Below, one piece after another: positions 35,459 through 36,809 of a stretch of 36,809 nucleotides of DNA (within the stretch, counting starts at the first letter, position 1; each line of letters begins with the position of its first letter). Under the pieces are notes generated by a model that was not told where the DNA came from, made no database searches, and saw nothing but the letters and a program-made list of their open reading frames with translations. Location of the stretch: the NCBI GenBank assembly GCA_040384645.1, contig JAZKIX010000086.1, positions 1 through 36,809 on the forward strand, written 5' to 3'. The translations under genes were made by a program, and so were the position numbers. The stretch comes from JAZKIX01 sp040384645 (lineage in GTDB: Bacteria > Pseudomonadota > Gammaproteobacteria > Burkholderiales > Burkholderiaceae_D).

Positions 35459-36327
35459 AGAAAAATCTTGCCGCTTCGGTTCGCGTTCGTCTGCTGGCAT
35501 TGGCAAAACTGCAGGGAGCCGATTTCAATCAAATCCTGTTGCGATTTGCCTTGGAGCGCATGCTGTATCGCATGAGTATTTCGGCACATGCAGATCAGTT
35601 TTTGCTCAAAGGGGCGCTACTGTTTGCGCTTTGGTACGACATGCCGCACCGCCCGACGCGCGATGCCGATTTGCTGGGTTTTGGGCCGAGCGATCTGGAG
35701 TCGATTGCGGATAGCTTTCGCGATATCGCTTCGGTGCAAGTTGAGGATGGTATTCATTTCGATCCAGCCTCGATCATGGTTGGTGAAATTCGGAAGGCGG
35801 CCGGTTATGCCGGTGCCAGGGTGTTGATTGATGGCGAGCTTGCCGGTGCGCGTTGCAAGACCCAGATCGATATCGGCTTTGGCGATGCCGTAACGCCAGC
35901 AGCAATCGAGGCGGCGTATCCGGTGTTGCTCGATGATTTTCCGGCGCCGCAGCTGCGAATTTATCCGGTCTATTCTGTGGTCGCGGAAAAACTGCATGCG
36001 ATTGTATTGCTCGGCATGACCAATACACGTCTGAAGGATTATTTTGACCTGTCGATCGTGCTGGATCGAGAGACTTTGGACATGCACACGCTAGCCAGTG
36101 CCATCGCAGCGACCTTCAAGCGCAGAGAGATGGCCGTACCGCTTCAACTGCCAATTGGACTATCCGATGAATTTGCCGATGATTTTTCAAGGCAGGCACT
36201 GTGGCAGGCGTTTCTGCGAAAGAATGGTTTACCAATCGTACCGTTGCCTGACGTGGTGCTTGCGATTCGGCATAGTTTGATGTCTGCACTCGGGCTTGCC
36301 ATTTCCGACTTAACCCACAAGTCGTAG
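35455..36327 (+). CDS. abiEii: AbiEii-type nucleotidyltransferase toxin
   Basis: A 290-residue member of the AbiEii family, nucleotidyltransferase toxins used in phage abortive infection. The catalytic segment is LKGALLFALWYDMPHRPTRDADLLGFG (normally K-G-G-T-A-L ... R-x-T-x-D-x-D); here GALL replaces GGTALL, but the R-T-D-D core is present near residue 60-66. The second signature VVAEKLHAIVLLGMTNTRLKDYFDLSIVL is intact. Length is normal for the family. It is translationally coupled to abiEi and is the last gene of the pair. Activity is plausible but depends on whether the altered G-A-L-L motif is tolerated. Confidence 0.9.
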   Translation: MKKNLAASVRVRLLALAKLQGADFNQILLRFALERMLYRMSISAHADQFLLKGALLFALWYDMPHRPTRDADLLGFGPSDLESIADSFRDIASVQVEDGIHFDPASIMVGEIRKAAGYAGARVLIDGELAGARCKTQIDIGFGDAVTPAAIEAAYPVLLDDFPAPQLRIYPVYSVVAEKLHAIVLLGMTNTRLKDYFDLSIVLDRETLDMHTLASAIAATFKRREMAVPLQLPIGLSDEFADDFSRQALWQAFLRKNGLPIVPLPDVVLAIRHSLMSALGLAISDLTHKS

Positions 36328-36472
36328 ACCTGCATTACATCCGTGACGTATCTCTGCGTCCAAAACACATTATCCGCATATAGTTGCGCGATTTTATTCG
36401 TTCCGGCTGGCATGTTGCCGGTGCTACGCTGACTGGACTGAAGACTTTCCGATCCGCTAGCCGGCCAATACC

Positions 36473-36809
36473 ATGACACAGTTTGTCGCCATCAAACATC
36501 TCCGCGTCACAGAACCGCTTGCCGCTTTCTCTGCGCTGGCGCCGGACGAACTGGATAACACTATCGAAAATTTAGTCGCCGCCAATCTGGCGCGCTTGCG
36601 TGCGGCGCGCAATCTGTCGCTGGACGCGCTGGCGCGGCTGTCGGGTGTGAGCCGGGCGATGCTAGCGCAGATTGAGTCGGGCCGCAGCGTGCCGTCGATC
36701 CGGGTATTGCATCGGGTTGCCTCGGCGCTGCAAGTGTCGGTGCCTGCTTTCTTGCGTGACTTTGCGGTGGACGGTATCGCGCTGTTGCCGGCGCATGCGT
36801 CGCAGCGAT
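36473..36809 (+). CDS. XRE-family HTH transcriptional regulator, N-terminal part (3' end outside window)
   Basis: The frame from the ATG at 36473 stays open to the window edge (112 codons). Residues ~37-95 are a clear XRE/cro HTH: LARLRAARNLSLDALARLSGVSRAMLAQIESGRSVPSIRVLHRVASALQV. The ending SVPAFLRDF is where the linker to a C-terminal cupin domain normally starts, so this is probably an XRE-cupin regulator. The target is unknown. It follows abiEii by about 145 bp with no recognisable terminator between them. Confidence 0.85.
   Translation, partial: MTQFVAIKHLRVTEPLAAFSALAPDELDNTIENLVAANLARLRAARNLSLDALARLSGVSRAMLAQIESGRSVPSIRVLHRVASALQVSVPAFLRDFAVDGIALLPAHASQR

Overview
The window looks like a chromosomal segment from a Burkholderiales betaproteobacterium, most probably Oxalobacteraceae; I cannot fix the genus. 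The pointers are a 3-hydroxybutyrate oligomer hydrolase (polyhydroxybutyrate metabolism), a complete glycogen gene set, WWNxxESGWG-type secreted domains, and GTAG-headed REP palindromes beside a RAYT transposase. It is a draft assembly: there are two runs of ten Ns (18102-18111 and 18473-18482), both in or next to REP-type repeats. No rRNA, tRNA, CRISPR array or insertion sequence was seen.

Layout. 1-977: C-terminal part of a 3HB-oligomer hydrolase. 1076-1432: small DUF1304 membrane protein. 1531-10818 (minus strand): glycogen cluster transcribed glgB-glgX-pgm-glgC-glgA, with one large internal gap before pgm. 11456-13405: exported seven-repeat RCC1 propeller protein with its own terminator. 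13532-17004: MAPEG protein, M48 peptidase, DUF378 protein, a ParB-like protein and a cupin-like protein. 17168-18510: RAYT transposase, REP array, a decayed P-loop/zeta-type gene and a REP pair broken by an N gap. 18535-22468: AT-rich orphan gene, glnS, a large REP-type palindrome and a 5'-nucleotidase. 22820-24476: EcsC-like protein and an exported Ig-like repeat protein. 24858-28502: 1214-residue membrane PAS-GGDEF-EAL protein. 28932-33050: cysE, REPs, a family 2A encapsulin shell gene and its cysteine desulfurase cargo gene. 33243-36327: large RES-domain protein divergent from an AbiEi/AbiEii toxin-antitoxin pair. 36473-end: start of an XRE-type regulator.

How the genes work together. The left third concerns carbon storage (PHB oligomers and glycogen). 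The most interesting system is at 28932-33050: serine O-acetyltransferase makes the cysteine precursor, a cysteine desulfurase releases sulfur from cysteine, and an HK97-fold encapsulin is expected to enclose the desulfurase. The desulfurase carries a roughly 235-residue low-complexity N-terminal extension with three copies of a GLPxxxxL helical motif, probably its loading domain. This matches the sulfur-related family 2A encapsulin systems known from Synechococcus (SrpI) and Acinetobacter. Next to it lies a probably acquired defence/toxin islet (RES + AbiE).

Repeats are the other theme. Three different hairpin families share a GTAG foot, and a separate 76-77 bp interspersed repeat occurs three times with strictly conserved internal geometry (17057, 21473, 22614). 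I do not recognise this second repeat from any described family.
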